From positions 1 through 6,278 of the forward strand of contig QNEM01000127.1 in the NCBI GenBank assembly GCA_003645215.1: a stretch of 6,278 nt of DNA, given 5' to 3'. This document shows, piece after piece, positions 5,878 to 6,278 of the stretch. The notes beneath the pieces were generated by a model. That model was not told the DNA's origin. It did no database searches and saw only the letters and a list, made by a program, of their open reading frames with translations. Source of the stretch: Gammaproteobacteria bacterium (GTDB taxonomy: Bacteria; Pseudomonadota; Gammaproteobacteria; Eutrophobiales; Eutrophobiaceae). The position numbers were made by a program, and so were the translations under genes. How positions within the stretch are numbered: position 1 is the first letter of the stretch; the number at the start of each line of letters is the position of its first letter.

Positions 5878-5895
5878 GTGCTTATATCTCTCGTC

Positions 5896-6278
5896 TCAAC
5901 TAAAGGGATGTTTCAAAATCATTGTTTCAACACGGTCAGGCCCGGTAGAAATCATATCAACAGGTGTCTCTGTAAGCTCTTCCAGCCGATTTAAATAATC
6001 AATGGCCTTTTGCGGAAGTGCATCATATTCAGTCACACCCGAAGTAGATTCAGACCAACCAGGCATTTCCTCATAAACGGGTGTGCATTCCGCGATTGCA
6101 TCTGCTCCAGCAGGTGGCGTGAACCGTGTTTCGCCTCTGTAATCATACCCGGTACAGATTTGTAGAGTATCCAGGCCGTCCAGAACATCGAGTTTGGTAA
6201 TACACAAACCTGTCAGATTATTGACCTGTTTTGATCTTCTTAATGCCACAGCATCAAACCATCCACAACGGCGTGCAC
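5896..6278 (-). CDS. purA: Adenylosuccinate synthetase, C-terminal part (5' end outside window)
   Basis: This is the last 126 residues of PurA, which joins IMP and aspartate using GTP to give adenylosuccinate, the first committed step from IMP to AMP. The frame is open to the window edge (two extra bases at 6277-6278), so the gene enters from the right. Visible family signatures are RRCGWFDAVALRRS, TKLDVLDGLDTL (the TKLD motif contacts the guanine of GTP), MPGWSEST and ISTGPDRVETMIL close to the C-terminus. All agree with E. coli PurA. A methionine-like start at 6249 is only an internal GTG. The TGA stop is followed after 18 bases by the GGDEF gene in the same frame. The N-terminal P-loop and catalytic residues cannot be checked here. 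Confidence 0.96.
   Translation of the reverse strand, partial: ARRCGWFDAVALRRSKQVNNLTGLCITKLDVLDGLDTLQICTGYDYRGETRFTPPAGADAIAECTPVYEEMPGWSESTSGVTEYDALPQKAIDYLNRLEELTETPVDMISTGPDRVETMILKHPFS

Noticed and set aside
1..6278. CRISPR array, insertion sequence or phage genes
   Set aside because: No regularly spaced short repeats, no transposase or integrase, and no terminal inverted repeats were seen; the only repeat family is the 125-bp pair.

Overview
The window looks like a chromosomal segment of a gammaproteobacterium of moderate to low GC. RNase R, RlmB, TypA and PurA all read as close to the enterobacterial/pseudomonad versions. The order purA ... rnr-rlmB is the one known from E. coli (purA-nsrR-rnr-rlmB), and a tRNA-Leu next to rnr is, as I recall, also seen in pseudomonads. 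I cannot name the genus.

Layout from left to right. The 3' end of typA (+, 1-363) converges on an rlmB-rnr pair transcribed leftwards (374-1123 and 1129-3273). These encode a 23S rRNA 2'-O-methyltransferase and the exoribonuclease RNase R. A tRNA-Leu(CAG) gene (+, 3331-3417) diverges from rnr, and its promoter overlaps the rnr start region. Next comes a non-coding stretch with a 125-bp repeat (3455-3579) and AT-rich DNA. It is followed by a leftward two-domain rhodanese/mercaptopyruvate-type sulfurtransferase gene (3923-4825) and a second, nearly identical copy of the repeat (4965-5089). After that come a membrane-anchored GGDEF protein gene (-, 5110-5877) and the 3' part of purA (-, 5896-6278, running off the window).

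The most unusual structure is the repeat pair. Both copies end in the last 12 bases of the tRNA-Leu gene, including the CCA. Copy 2 is also preceded by 12 bases identical to the T-arm of that tRNA, so it reads like a tRNA-Leu 3' half split by an insert of exactly 100 bases. The architecture recalls the E. coli tyrT (rtT) repeats, which also carry a tRNA 3' end, and it brackets the sulfurtransferase gene like an islet. Whether it is a small mobile element, a tRNA-derived RNA or the scar of an integration cannot be decided from one window.

The conserved genes serve translation and RNA quality control (typA, rlmB, rnr, tRNA-Leu) and purine synthesis (purA). The GGDEF gene follows purA after 18 bases and is probably co-transcribed with it. 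It has a changed signature (SGDEF) and lacks the usual first metal-binding Asp, but keeps a c-di-GMP inhibitory-site motif.
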